Positions 1 to 6,228 of a stretch of DNA of 11,237 nt are shown here, one piece after another. Both the position numbers and the translations under genes were made by a program. The stretch is from assembly GCA_029218485.1 (NCBI GenBank), contig JAQXRK010000134.1, positions 1-11,237 on the forward strand. The letters are read 5' to 3'. The DNA comes from a bacterium. Its GTDB lineage: Bacteria > Bacillota > Clostridia > Christensenellales > CAG-138. The notes below the pieces were generated by a model. That model did no database searches. It saw only the letters and a list, made by a program, of their open reading frames with translations, and was not told the origin of the DNA. The first letter of the stretch is position 1. Each line of letters begins with the position of its first letter.

Positions 1-1455
1 CAGCACGGCGAGGTGTTCGTGACCGACGACGGTGCGGAGACCGATCTCGACGTCGGGCACTATGAGCGCTTTATCGACGAAAACCTCACGCGCATGAACA
101 ACACCACGAGCGGGCAGGTCTTTCTGAGCGTGATCGAGCGCGAGCGCATGGGCGGCTACCACGGCGGCACGGTGCAGATCATTCCGCATATCACCGATGA
201 GATCAAATCGCGCGTGCGCCGCGTGGCCGAGTCGATCCGGCCGGACGTGCTGATCGTCGAGATCGGCGGCACGGTGGGCGACATCGAGTCCCAGCCGTTC
301 CTCGAGGCCATCCGCCAGCTCAAGACCGAGTGGGGCGCGGACAACTGCGCGTTCCTGCATGTGACGCTGATCCCGTACATCGCGGCGGCGGGCGAGCTCA
401 AGAGCAAGCCCACGCAGCACTCCGTCAAGGAGCTGCTCGGCATCGGCATCCAGCCGGACATCCTCGTGTGCCGCAGCGAAAAGCCGGTCCCCGCGGATGT
501 GCGCGCAAAGATCGCCCTGTTCTGCAATATCGCACCGGACGACGTGATCGAAAACCTGAACGGCCGCTCGCTCTATGAAGTGCCGCTGCTGCTGGAGCAG
601 AACGGCCTGTGTGCCGCCGTGTGCCGGCACCTGCACATCGAGGCGGGCGAACCGGCGCTGGCGCAGTGGCGCGAGATCGTCGCGCGCGATCTCGAGCCGG
701 AGCGGGCCTGCGAGATCGCCATCGTCGGCAAATATGTGGAGCTCAAGGACGCCTATCTGTCCATCGCGGAGGCGCTGCGCCACGGCGGCATCGCCAGCAA
801 CGCGCGCGTCGCGCTGCGCTATGTGTCGGCGGAAGCGCTCGAGCAGGAGCCGGCCGACCGTCTGCTTAGCGGCGTGGACGGCGTGCTGGTACCCGGTGGG
901 TTCGGCAACCGCGGCCTGATCGGCAAGATGAACGCCATCCGCTATGCGCGCGAGAACGGCGTGCCGTTTTTCGGCATCTGTCTGGGCATGCAGATGGCCG
1001 TGGCCGAATACGCAAGAAATGTGCTCGGCTGGGCGGACGCGCATTCCTCCGAGGCCGATCCCGATACCGAGCACCCGGTCGTCGACCTGATGGCCGATCA
1101 GGCGCAAAACCTGCAGCATCTGGGCGGCACGCTGCGGCTCGGCGGCTACGACTGCGCGCTCACGGCGGGGTCGCTTGCGGCGGCGCTCTACGGCCGGGAC
1201 ATGATTCGCGAGCGCCATCGCCACCGCTATGAGATCCGCAACGATTTTGTGCCGGCGCTGGAGGCGGCGGGCCTCCGGTTTACGGGCTGGAACCCCGAGC
1301 GGCATCTGGCCGAGATCGTCGAGCTGCCGGGCCACCCGTTCTACATTGCGGTGCAGTTTCATCCCGAGTTCCGCTCGCGCCCGGACGATCCGCACCCGAT
1401 CTTCGCCGGCTTTGTCCGCGCAGCGCTGGAGCGCCGTGCCGAACGGGAGCAATGA
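1..1455 (+). CDS. pyrG: CTP synthase (glutamine-hydrolysing), 5'-truncated by the window edge
   Basis: CTP synthase catalyses ATP-dependent amination of UTP to CTP with ammonia from glutamine, the last step of de novo pyrimidine nucleotide synthesis in the cytoplasm. The reading frame is open from base 1 and starts QHGEVFVTDDGAETDLD, which lines up with about residue 56 of the E. coli enzyme, so roughly 55 N-terminal residues (including the P-loop) lie outside the window. The synthase part carries the EIGGTVGDIES and KPTQHSVKELL signatures. The C-terminal class I glutamine amidotransferase domain has the nucleophile elbow GICLGM, with its Cys codon at 979-981, and the QFHPE motif with the catalytic His and Glu codons at 1360 and 1366. 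GERHRHRYE-type signature residues (RERHRHRYE) are also present. The stop is TGA at 1453. The GTG at 13 is internal, not a start. Length and motifs indicate a complete functional C-terminus. Identity is essentially certain. Confidence 0.97.
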   Translation, partial: QHGEVFVTDDGAETDLDVGHYERFIDENLTRMNNTTSGQVFLSVIERERMGGYHGGTVQIIPHITDEIKSRVRRVAESIRPDVLIVEIGGTVGDIESQPFLEAIRQLKTEWGADNCAFLHVTLIPYIAAAGELKSKPTQHSVKELLGIGIQPDILVCRSEKPVPADVRAKIALFCNIAPDDVIENLNGRSLYEVPLLLEQNGLCAAVCRHLHIEAGEPALAQWREIVARDLEPERACEIAIVGKYVELKDAYLSIAEALRHGGIASNARVALRYVSAEALEQEPADRLLSGVDGVLVPGGFGNRGLIGKMNAIRYARENGVPFFGICLGMQMAVAEYARNVLGWADAHSSEADPDTEHPVVDLMADQAQNLQHLGGTLRLGGYDCALTAGSLAAALYGRDMIRERHRHRYEIRNDFVPALEAAGLRFTGWNPERHLAEIVELPGHPFYIAVQFHPEFRSRPDDPHPIFAGFVRAALERRAEREQ

Positions 1456-1514
1456 GCGCGGTCAGCGCCGTCCCATTGTGCAGGGAGCGGTGGAAGCTGC
1501 CGGAAATGCCGAGT

Positions 1515-1541
1515 GGGAGCGCTGCGCGCGCAGCCGCTCCC
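1515..1541 (+). other. GC-rich hairpin downstream of pyrG
   Basis: GGGAGCG (1515-1521) pairs with CGCTCCC (1535-1541), and an inner CTGC/GCAG stem continues it with one bulged C. No U-run follows, so it is not a standard intrinsic terminator. It could protect the pyrG 3' end or cause pausing, and the stronger terminator lies 120 bases further on. Confidence 0.45.
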
Positions 1542-1660
1542 GCGCCTTGCAAAACGGAGCGATTCGCTCTGTAATGGTCTGTACGATTAAGATAGAACAT
1601 CTGCTAACCAAGCACATCAATACGCTGTCCTTCGCGCACCTGAAAACATGCCGGATGATG

Positions 1661-1694
1661 AAAAGAAGCAGCCTGTTTAGAGGCTGCTTCTTTT
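1661..1694. terminator. Bidirectional intrinsic terminator between convergent pyrG and the MerR-family gene
   Basis: A perfect 14-bp stem, AAAAGAAGCAGCCT (1661-1674) with AGGCTGCTTCTTTT (1681-1694), encloses the 6-base loop GTTTAG. The A-run on the left arm and T-run on the right arm give a U-tail in both directions. That fits its place between two convergent genes, 206 bases after pyrG and 81 bases beyond the stop of the minus-strand gene. Confidence 0.88.
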
Positions 1695-1774
1695 GCATTA
1701 AAATGGCGGCATTTTCGGATCGGGATTGCCGCGTCACCGCCGTGCGTTTCTGCGTTTTGTCCGCCCCGGCGCCG

Positions 1775-2509
1775 CTATTCGTTCGCCATCCGGCAATAGG
1801 CCGCGATCGCCTTGGAGGCGAAGTCCGCCGTGCCCTCACCGCCGGCGCTGTCGATGCTCTCCGTGAACGCGCCGGAGGCGTACAGGCCGCCGAGGCTCTC
1901 AAACACATCGAGCGTGCAGGTGTAATAGTTGGCGCTGATGTAGCGGCGCAGCGAATCCACCTGCCGCTGCACGGACTCGGCCTCCGGCGGCAGCGATTTG
2001 AGCCGGCCCAGCGCCGCAAACTGCGCCATGAACGCGGCGTCCACACCCGCGGCCTGCGCCTCATTCATTCCGGCGCGCTTCTGCTCATACTCCGAATATG
2101 CGGGCGTATCGCCCCAGGCCTCGCGCGCCCGCGCGGCATATTCATCCAGTCTGCTTCTGTCAAATGCGGAAAAATCCATGGTATTCCCTCCGATCGATTG
2201 TAATCCGCGGGTGAGATCGATCAAGGCGGTCAGCCGCTCCCGCTTCATCTCCAGCAGCTCCAGCTGCTGCATCAGCGCAAGCCGGCGGTCAAAGCCCGGC
2301 GCATCGAGTATCTGCCGGATCTGCTCCAGCGGAAACTCGAGCTCCCGGAACAACAGGATCATCTGCAGCCGCTCGAGCGCCGCATCGTCATAGAGCCGGT
2401 AGCCGGCCGGCGTCGTCCTGCTCGGCCGCAGCAGTCCGATCGCATCGTAATGATGCAGTGCGCGCACGCTCAGGCCCGTCAGCCTGCTCACCTCTTTGAC
2501 CGTTTTCAC
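1775..2509 (-). CDS. MerR-family transcriptional regulator with TipAS-like ligand-binding domain
   Basis: This 244-residue protein is a TipAL/Mta-type MerR regulator. Residues 1-70 form the winged-helix DNA-binding domain (SVRALHHYDAIGLLRPSR, then GYRLYDDAALERLQMI). Residues 75-103 form the dimerisation helix. Residues 112-244 resemble the TipAS antibiotic-recognition domain (EAWGDTPAYSEY, YYTCTLDVFESLGGLY, FTESID). The length is close to TipAL. In TipAL a Cys in the HTCLGEMY stretch binds thiopeptides covalently; the matching position here is Ser205 (FESLGGLY), while Cys198 matches the preceding YDC cysteine. Covalent thiopeptide capture of the TipAL type is therefore unlikely, and the inducer is unknown. 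The start is GTG at 2509, chosen because GGGAGG lies about 8 bases upstream and the domain begins at once. The gene stands alone, so it probably regulates itself and perhaps distant drug-efflux genes. Confidence 0.9.
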   Translation of the reverse strand: MKTVKEVSRLTGLSVRALHHYDAIGLLRPSRTTPAGYRLYDDAALERLQMILLFRELEFPLEQIRQILDAPGFDRRLALMQQLELLEMKRERLTALIDLTRGLQSIGGNTMDFSAFDRSRLDEYAARAREAWGDTPAYSEYEQKRAGMNEAQAAGVDAAFMAQFAALGRLKSLPPEAESVQRQVDSLRRYISANYYTCTLDVFESLGGLYASGAFTESIDSAGGEGTADFASKAIAAYCRMANE

Positions 2510-2533
2510 GTTCCGTTCCCTCCCGACAGAAAC

Positions 2534-2564
2534 AGCATAAGCTATGACGTTACGTTAGTGTCAA
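2534..2564 (-). promoter_or_regulatory. MerR-type promoter with 19-bp spacer and dyad, upstream of the MerR-family gene
   Basis: On the minus strand TTGACA (2564-2559) and TATGCT (2539-2534) are separated by 19 bases. This overlong spacer is the hallmark of promoters that MerR-family activators untwist. The spacer contains ACGTAACGT, a dyad centred inside it and flanked by the partly symmetric CTA and TAG. The predicted transcript starts about 17 bases before the GTG and includes the GGGAGG site. This supports direct autoregulation by the adjacent gene product. Confidence 0.8.
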
Positions 2565-2637
2565 GCGCAAAATTACCGCTTTTGAAAAGTTCTTCATTAT
2601 TAGGACGGCGCAGCACGCCTTTTGGTTGCAGTATTGC

Positions 2638-2666
2638 AAAAAAAAGATACCGGCGGCATGCCGGTA
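2638..2666 (-). terminator. Intrinsic terminator downstream of the VTT-family gene
   Basis: Read on the minus strand, TACCGGC and GCCGGTA form a 7-bp stem (2666-2660 with 2654-2648) around a 5-base loop, followed by TC and eight T residues (2645-2638). It lies about 150 bases after the VTT gene stop and would end the response regulator, kinase and VTT transcript before the MerR-type promoter. Confidence 0.82.
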
Positions 2667-2746
2667 CGACAAGATTTGGGACCCGGGCCCGCCTTTTTGC
2701 AGGCCCGCTCTGACGCCGGGAAAGACCGGGGCGGCGCTTTTGCCGG

Positions 2747-2764
2747 CCGGCGGCTGTCCGCCGG
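2747..2764 (-). other. GC-rich hairpin in the VTT gene 3' region
   Basis: CCGGCGG (2747-2753) and CCGCCGG (2758-2764) form a perfect 7-bp stem with a 4-base loop. No U-run follows on either strand. It may stabilise the 3' end of the operon transcript ahead of the true terminator at 2638-2666. Confidence 0.35.
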
Positions 2765-2816
2765 GACGCCCGGCGCCTTCTCGGCAAGCGATGGGCGGCG
2801 TTCCCCCTGCGGCGCT

Positions 2817-3521
2817 TCACGCGCCGCGGTCCCGGTTCGTGCGGCGGTAGATGAGTATGCCCGCCACGCTGATTAGGATGGTCGCAAGGAACACGACGAT
2901 CGCGAACGTATAGTTCTGCAAGCCCAGCGCGTTGCCGCCGATCGTGCTCGTCACGATCGAGGGCAGGCGCGCCAGCGACGCGATGAGCAGCCAGGTGGAC
3001 AGCTTCATATCCGTCAGGCCGATGCAGTATGTCATCACATCCTTGGGCGTGCCTGGGATCAGGAACAGGATCGTGGTCACCAGCACCAGGCGCTTACGGT
3101 CGTGCAGAAAGCGGACGGACGCGATCTGCTCCTTCGTAAAGAACACCTCGACCACCCGCCGGCCGAACCGCTTCACGAACAGGAACACCACCGCGCTCGC
3201 CAGCGTCAGGCCGACGACGCACAGCAGCGTCCCCTCCCAAAAGCCGAACGCATAGCCCGCGGCGATCTCCAGCGGCTCGCCGGGCAGCAGCGCCAGCACG
3301 ACCTGCAGCATGATCATGCCGACAAACGCGGCGCGGCCCCAGACGCCATGCGCATCCACCCACGCGCGAAACCGCTCCGGGTTGTCGATGAACTGGAGCA
3401 GCGGCTTGCCGATGAGCAGCATCAGCGCGCCGGTCGTCGCGAGAAACAGCAATACGGCGACGATACCGCGGCGCACATCGCGTCTGCGCTCCTCCGGCAG
3501 CTTCTGCAGCGGATTCCACAT
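2817..3521 (-). CDS. VTT-domain (TVP38/TMEM64/DedA-superfamily) membrane protein
   Basis: This is a 234-residue integral membrane protein of the TVP38/TMEM64 group (VTT/SNARE-associated fold). Hydrophobic segments lie at about 20-38, 66-82, 88-116 (split by the loop), 145-165, 175-195 and 205-224. The family's two re-entrant-loop signatures are clear: LPGEPLEIAAGYAFGFWEG at about 79-97 and IPGTPKDVMTYCIG at about 155-168. DedA/VTT proteins are linked to lipid scrambling and to undecaprenyl-phosphate or phospholipid transport; the substrate here is unknown. The frame opens at ATG 3554, but that codon has no usable ribosome binding site. I prefer ATG 3521, preceded by GGAGGGAG with 11 bases of spacing (a little long); the longer form would add 11 residues. 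An extended -10 (TGGTATGAT, 3586-3578) lies upstream, and the kinase gene ends 106 bases before, so it may be both co-transcribed and independently expressed. Confidence 0.85.
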   Translation of the reverse strand: MWNPLQKLPEERRRDVRRGIVAVLLFLATTGALMLLIGKPLLQFIDNPERFRAWVDAHGVWGRAAFVGMIMLQVVLALLPGEPLEIAAGYAFGFWEGTLLCVVGLTLASAVVFLFVKRFGRRVVEVFFTKEQIASVRFLHDRKRLVLVTTILFLIPGTPKDVMTYCIGLTDMKLSTWLLIASLARLPSIVTSTIGGNALGLQNYTFAIVVFLATILISVAGILIYRRTNRDRGA

Positions 3522-3577
3522 GGCTCTTGCTACTCCCTCCATGGCGCGGCTCATCCCGTCCGTTGGCCAACAAGGGT

Positions 3578-3586
3578 ATCATACCA
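3578..3586 (-). promoter_or_regulatory. Candidate extended -10 promoter element before the VTT gene
   Basis: On the minus strand TGGTATGAT matches an extended -10 (TGnTATAAT), but no convincing -35 lies 17 bases upstream. A start near 3571 would give a leader of about 50 bases that includes GGAGGGAG, which supports ATG 3521 as the translation start. It would act as an internal promoter in the operon. Confidence 0.4.
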
Positions 3587-3627
3587 TAGGATCCATGGGT
3601 TTTTCTTTCCATTTTTGGAAGATTTGA

Positions 3628-4677
3628 TTAAGATTCGCTCCGTTTCGGCAGCTCCAGCGTGAACACCGCGCCCTCGCCCGGCACGCTCTCAACGGCGATG
3701 CTCCCCTCGCAAGCGGCGACGATGCGCTTGACCAGCGCCAGCCCGAGGCCGTTGCCCTCGCTGCGGTGCGACGTATCCCCCTGATAGAATTTTTCAAAGA
3801 TGTGGCGCTGCGTCTCCTCGCTCATACCCTCTCCCTCGTCCGCCACCGTGACCACGATGCGCGTATCCCGATCCCTGAGCAGCACGCGCACCGTGCCGCC
3901 CTCCGGGCTGAACTTGACCGCATTGCCGATCAGATTCGTCCAAAGCTGCATGCAGAGCGCCTCAAAGCCGGTATACTGCACGCTGTCGAGCTCCACGTCC
4001 AGCTCCAGCCGCTTCTCAGTCCAGCGCGGCTCAAGCTGCAGCAGCGCCTGACGGATCTGCTCGTCAAGCCGGAACGTTTCGCGCTGAACGGTGAGCACGC
4101 CGTTGTCGAGCTTGGAGAGCATCAGGATATCGCTCACGAGCGTGGACAACCGGCGCGTGCCCTCCAGAATGCGGTCGATGTACTCCTGCCGCTCCTCCCC
4201 GGTCAGCGCCGGGTCCTGCAGCAGCATGGCATATCCCTCGATGGCGTTGATCGGCGTCTTGAACTCGTGCGACACATTGGCCACAAAGTCGTTGCGCAGC
4301 GTCTCGGTCGCGCCCAGCTCCTGCACCATGTCGTTGAAGCTGTCGTACGTCGTTCGGATCTCTTCGAGCCGGCCGGGGTTCTCAAGGCGCACGGAAAAAT
4401 CGCCCTGCGCAACGCGGCGCGCGGCCTCGCTGAGCCGGATGACCGGCGAGAGCACCCGGCGGCTGATGGCTGCGGATACCACCACGCCGATGAGCAGGCT
4501 CGCTGCGGCGAGCCACCCGATGGCCATCAGCGTGACCGACCTCCATACGCCCGTCAGGTACAGCACCACCGCCCCCGCGCCCGTAACAAACAGCGAGAGC
4601 GTCATCACGATGAACACGACCGCCGCATAGTAGAGCTGGATGCGATGGTGCCGCCAGACCCGTTCCCTATTCCGCAT
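3628..4677 (-). CDS. Sensor histidine kinase with two TM segments, HAMP, HisKA and HATPase_c
   Basis: This is a 349-residue membrane sensor kinase that autophosphorylates and passes phosphate to the response regulator encoded just upstream. Two membrane helices lie at about 15-41 and 48-71, joined by only about six residues (TGVWRS), so there is no extracellular sensor domain. A HAMP linker follows (about 72-124). The H-box is FVANVSHEFKTP with phosphoacceptor His137. The ATPase domain has the N-box LWTNLIGNAVKFS (Asn248, Asn252), the G1 box DEGEG (Asp280), the F-box FEKFYQGD and the G2 box GNGLGLALV (308-315). All catalytic motifs are intact. The ATG at 4677 overlaps the 3' end of the response regulator gene by 11 bases, indicating translational coupling. 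The layout resembles intramembrane-sensing kinases of Bacillota that read envelope stress, often through a partner protein; the neighbouring VTT protein could be one, but that is inference. Confidence 0.94.
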   Translation of the reverse strand: MRNRERVWRHHRIQLYYAAVVFIVMTLSLFVTGAGAVVLYLTGVWRSVTLMAIGWLAAASLLIGVVVSAAISRRVLSPVIRLSEAARRVAQGDFSVRLENPGRLEEIRTTYDSFNDMVQELGATETLRNDFVANVSHEFKTPINAIEGYAMLLQDPALTGEERQEYIDRILEGTRRLSTLVSDILMLSKLDNGVLTVQRETFRLDEQIRQALLQLEPRWTEKRLELDVELDSVQYTGFEALCMQLWTNLIGNAVKFSPEGGTVRVLLRDRDTRIVVTVADEGEGMSEETQRHIFEKFYQGDTSHRSEGNGLGLALVKRIVAACEGSIAVESVPGEGAVFTLELPKRSES

Positions 4678-5347
4678 GGCGCTTCACCGCCTTATAGCCG
4701 AGCCCGCGCACGGTCACGAGCTCAAAATCCGGGTTGTCGCGAAACCGGTCGCGCAGGCGGTTGATGTGCACGTCCACCGTGCGCGCCTCCGTTTCGGACT
4801 CCACGCCCCAGATATCGTCCATGAGCTGCTGGCGCGTGAAGATCCTGCCCGGATACGAAACGAGCTTGTACAGCAGCTGAAACTCCTTCTGCGGCAGCAC
4901 GGTGCCCACGCCGCCCTGATAGACGGTCATCGAGTCGTATTCGAGCACCGTGGACCCGATCGTCTGGCGGCGCTCGTTGATCATCTGCGCGCGCCGGAGC
5001 AGCGCGCCCACGCGCAGCACCATCTCGTTGACGTTCACCGGCTTGACCATGTAATCGTCCGTCCCCGACAAAAATCCTTGCTGCATGTCGGAAAACCCGT
5101 CCTTGGCCGTTATCATGAGCACGGGCAGCGTATTGCCCGCTTCCCGTAGCTGGCGCACAAGCGTATAGCCGTCCATGCGCGGCATCATAATATCGGAGAT
5201 GATCAGGTCGATATACTCGCGCTCCAGAATGTCCAGTGCCTCCTGCCCGTCGGCCGCGGTGAACGGCAGATAGCCGCTGCGGACCAGCACGCGGCTGAAC
5301 AGCTGCGACAGGGCCGCATCATCCTCCGCGATCAGAATTCGGAACAT
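4667..5347 (-). CDS. OmpR/PhoB-family response regulator
   Basis: This is a 226-residue two-component response regulator. The receiver domain (1-120) has the acidic pair in AEDD (8-10), phosphoacceptor Asp52 in IISDIMMPRMDGY, Thr80 in MITAK and the Lys102-Pro103 switch. The C-terminal winged-helix DNA-binding domain (about 128-224) shows FQLLYKLVSYPGRIFTRQQL and RTVDVHINRLRDRF followed by VRGLGYK, as in OmpR/PhoB proteins. The start is ATG 5347: AAAGGAGGTG sits six bases upstream and the receiver fold begins directly. The frame stays open to 5485, but that extension crosses the leader and promoter. It is the first gene of a probable operon with the kinase (11-base overlap) and the VTT protein. 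The 11-bp-phased repeats upstream are its best candidate binding site, implying autoregulation. Confidence 0.95.
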   Translation of the reverse strand: MFRILIAEDDAALSQLFSRVLVRSGYLPFTAADGQEALDILEREYIDLIISDIMMPRMDGYTLVRQLREAGNTLPVLMITAKDGFSDMQQGFLSGTDDYMVKPVNVNEMVLRVGALLRRAQMINERRQTIGSTVLEYDSMTVYQGGVGTVLPQKEFQLLYKLVSYPGRIFTRQQLMDDIWGVESETEARTVDVHINRLRDRFRDNPDFELVTVRGLGYKAVKRHAE

Positions 5348-5467
5348 GCGGCACCTCCTTTCAGTCGTATTTGCAGGTGTACGAAACGGCTGCTGCAGCA
5401 AAGCAGCAGAGCAGCAGCCAAGCTGCGGCAAAGCCGCGGCAGAACCGGCGCGCCGGCGCCGCACCCC
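5348..5467 (-). other. Long structured 5' leader of the response regulator operon
   Basis: About 120 bases separate the predicted transcription start (near 5467) from the response regulator ATG. This stretch holds several strong hairpins: the palindrome CCGGCGCGCCGG (5445-5456); GCTGCGGC-AAA-GCCGCGGC (5422-5440, one non-Watson-Crick pair); and GGCTGCTGC (5388-5396) with GCAGCAGCC (5411-5419). It matches no riboswitch class I recognise. The ribosome binding site itself is outside the hairpins. Confidence 0.4.
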
Positions 5468-5473
5468 ACCGGC

Positions 5474-5482
5474 AGTATACCA
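5474..5482 (-). promoter_or_regulatory. Extended -10 promoter of the response regulator operon
   Basis: On the minus strand TGGTATACT is an extended -10 with TATACT at 5479-5474. There is no good -35 at 17 bases; the nearest TTGATG is 20 bases upstream and belongs to the repeat cluster. A weak -35 with activator repeats just upstream is the usual arrangement for PhoB-type activated promoters. Confidence 0.6.
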
Positions 5483-5496
5483 CACCCGGAGCGAAG

Positions 5497-5550
5497 AAAC
5501 ATCAACGGGCGTTCATATTCCGTTGATGTTTGGTTGATGCTGGTGTCATA
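5497..5550. promoter_or_regulatory. Phased repeat cluster, probable response regulator operator between divergent units
   Basis: Four heptamers recur every 11 bases on the plus strand: GTTCATA (5511), GTTGATG (5522), GTTGATG (5533) and TGTCATA (5544). An inverted copy, CATCAAC, lies at 5500-5506. The inverted copy and the 5522 copy belong to a perfect 12-bp inverted repeat, AAACATCAACGG (5497-5508) and CCGTTGATGTTT (5520-5531). OmpR/PhoB-family regulators bind tandem half-sites spaced 11 bp. The cluster covers the -35 and -10 of the rightward promoter and lies upstream of the leftward -10, so one regulator could activate its own operon and repress or modulate the acyltransferase-glycosyltransferase unit. 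The direction of control is inference. Confidence 0.65.
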
Positions 5551-5552
5551 AG
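5523..5552 (+). promoter_or_regulatory. Candidate promoter of the acyltransferase-glycosyltransferase unit
   Basis: TTGATG (5523-5528) and CATAAG (5547-5552) are 18 bases apart, each matching consensus at four of six positions. The transcript would start near 5559, with a leader of about 40 bases. The elements are embedded in the phased repeats, as expected for a regulated promoter. Confidence 0.45.
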
Positions 5553-5600
5553 CTAACGAAAGAGAAGGGGATTTCTGGAATCCTGGAGAGGAGCTTGCAC

Positions 5601-6125
5601 ATGGCCATTTTGATGTCTATCCTGTACATAGCGCTGGTCGGCCTCACCGCGCACGTTATCGGCGAGGCGCTGCCGCGCGCGTGGTTTCACTTTGACCGGG
5701 CGCCCTACCGCGCCTTTCGCTGGGAGCGGGATGGCGCAATCTACCAGCGGCTGAACATTCAGCGCTGGAAGGATGCGCTGCCGGACAAGAGCCGCCATGC
5801 CCGCGGCGTGTTCAAAAAGGAGATCCGGCAGACGCCCACGGCCGCGACCATCGAGCGGTTTCTGCAGGAGACCTGCGTGGCGGAGTGCATCCATTGGGTT
5901 CTGATGCTGTTCAGCCCCGGCCTGCTGCTGTTTTTGCCCGGCACAGCGGGCATCGTCGCCACCGCGCTCTACGCGCTCTCGAACATCCCGTTCATCCTCA
6001 TCCAGCGCTATAACCGGCCGCGCCTTCTTCGCCTGTACCGGCGGCTGACCAACCGGGCGGGCACGCCGGCAGCCGAAGCCGCCCATCCTGCCCCGCAGGC
6101 CGTTCCCGCGCACAGCGCCTCCTGA
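5601..6125 (+). CDS. CrtO-like (glycosyl-4,4'-diaponeurosporenoate acyltransferase family) membrane protein
   Basis: This 174-residue protein resembles the CrtO acyltransferase family, which in Staphylococcus aureus adds a fatty acyl chain to a glycosylated carotenoid in the last step of staphyloxanthin synthesis. Shared landmarks are an N-terminal membrane helix (4-22), LPRAWFHFDRAPYRAFRWERDG (24-45), a WKDALPD stretch (56-62), ETCVAECIHW (90-99) and NIPFILIQRYNRPRLLRL (128-145), with hydrophobic segments at about 97-113 and 114-134. The C-terminal 20 residues are Ala/Pro-rich and probably disordered. ATG 5601 is chosen because GGAGAGGAG ends seven bases upstream. A glycosyltransferase gene follows 103 bases downstream on the same strand. 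No carotenoid enzyme is visible, so the acceptor is probably another glycosylated lipid. The family call rests on motif memory; the substrate is unknown. Confidence 0.78.
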   Translation: MAILMSILYIALVGLTAHVIGEALPRAWFHFDRAPYRAFRWERDGAIYQRLNIQRWKDALPDKSRHARGVFKKEIRQTPTAATIERFLQETCVAECIHWVLMLFSPGLLLFLPGTAGIVATALYALSNIPFILIQRYNRPRLLRLYRRLTNRAGTPAAEAAHPAPQAVPAHSAS

Positions 6126-6126
6126 C

Positions 6127-6142
6127 CTTGGCCGAAGCCAAG
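6127..6142 (+). other. Small hairpin between the acyltransferase and glycosyltransferase genes
   Basis: CTTGGC (6127-6132) and GCCAAG (6137-6142) form a 6-bp stem with a CGAA tetraloop two bases after the acyltransferase stop. There is no U-run, so read-through into the glycosyltransferase is likely. It may stabilise the upstream message or tune relative expression. Confidence 0.3.
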
Positions 6143-6228
6143 CCGTGGCGCCGTCCCCGACCGCCGGGGCGACCCGATCCCCAACGAAACCGATTTTCGC
6201 CACCCATGACAGACGATTGGAGCAGCCT

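Noticed and set aside
1229..2203. 324-residue plus-strand frame spanning the pyrG end, the terminator and the MerR gene
   Set aside because: It crosses the pyrG stop region, a strong terminator and a clear gene on the other strand; its composition is low-complexity and it has no family motif.
5445..5456. 12-bp palindrome CCGGCGCGCCGG as a regulator site
   Set aside because: Pure GC palindromes are expected by chance in this composition, and it lies inside the transcribed leader.
5348..5485. N-terminal extension of the response regulator to 5485
   Set aside because: It would cross the -10 element and structured leader; AAAGGAGGTG six bases before ATG 5347 and the receiver-domain start fix the real N-terminus.
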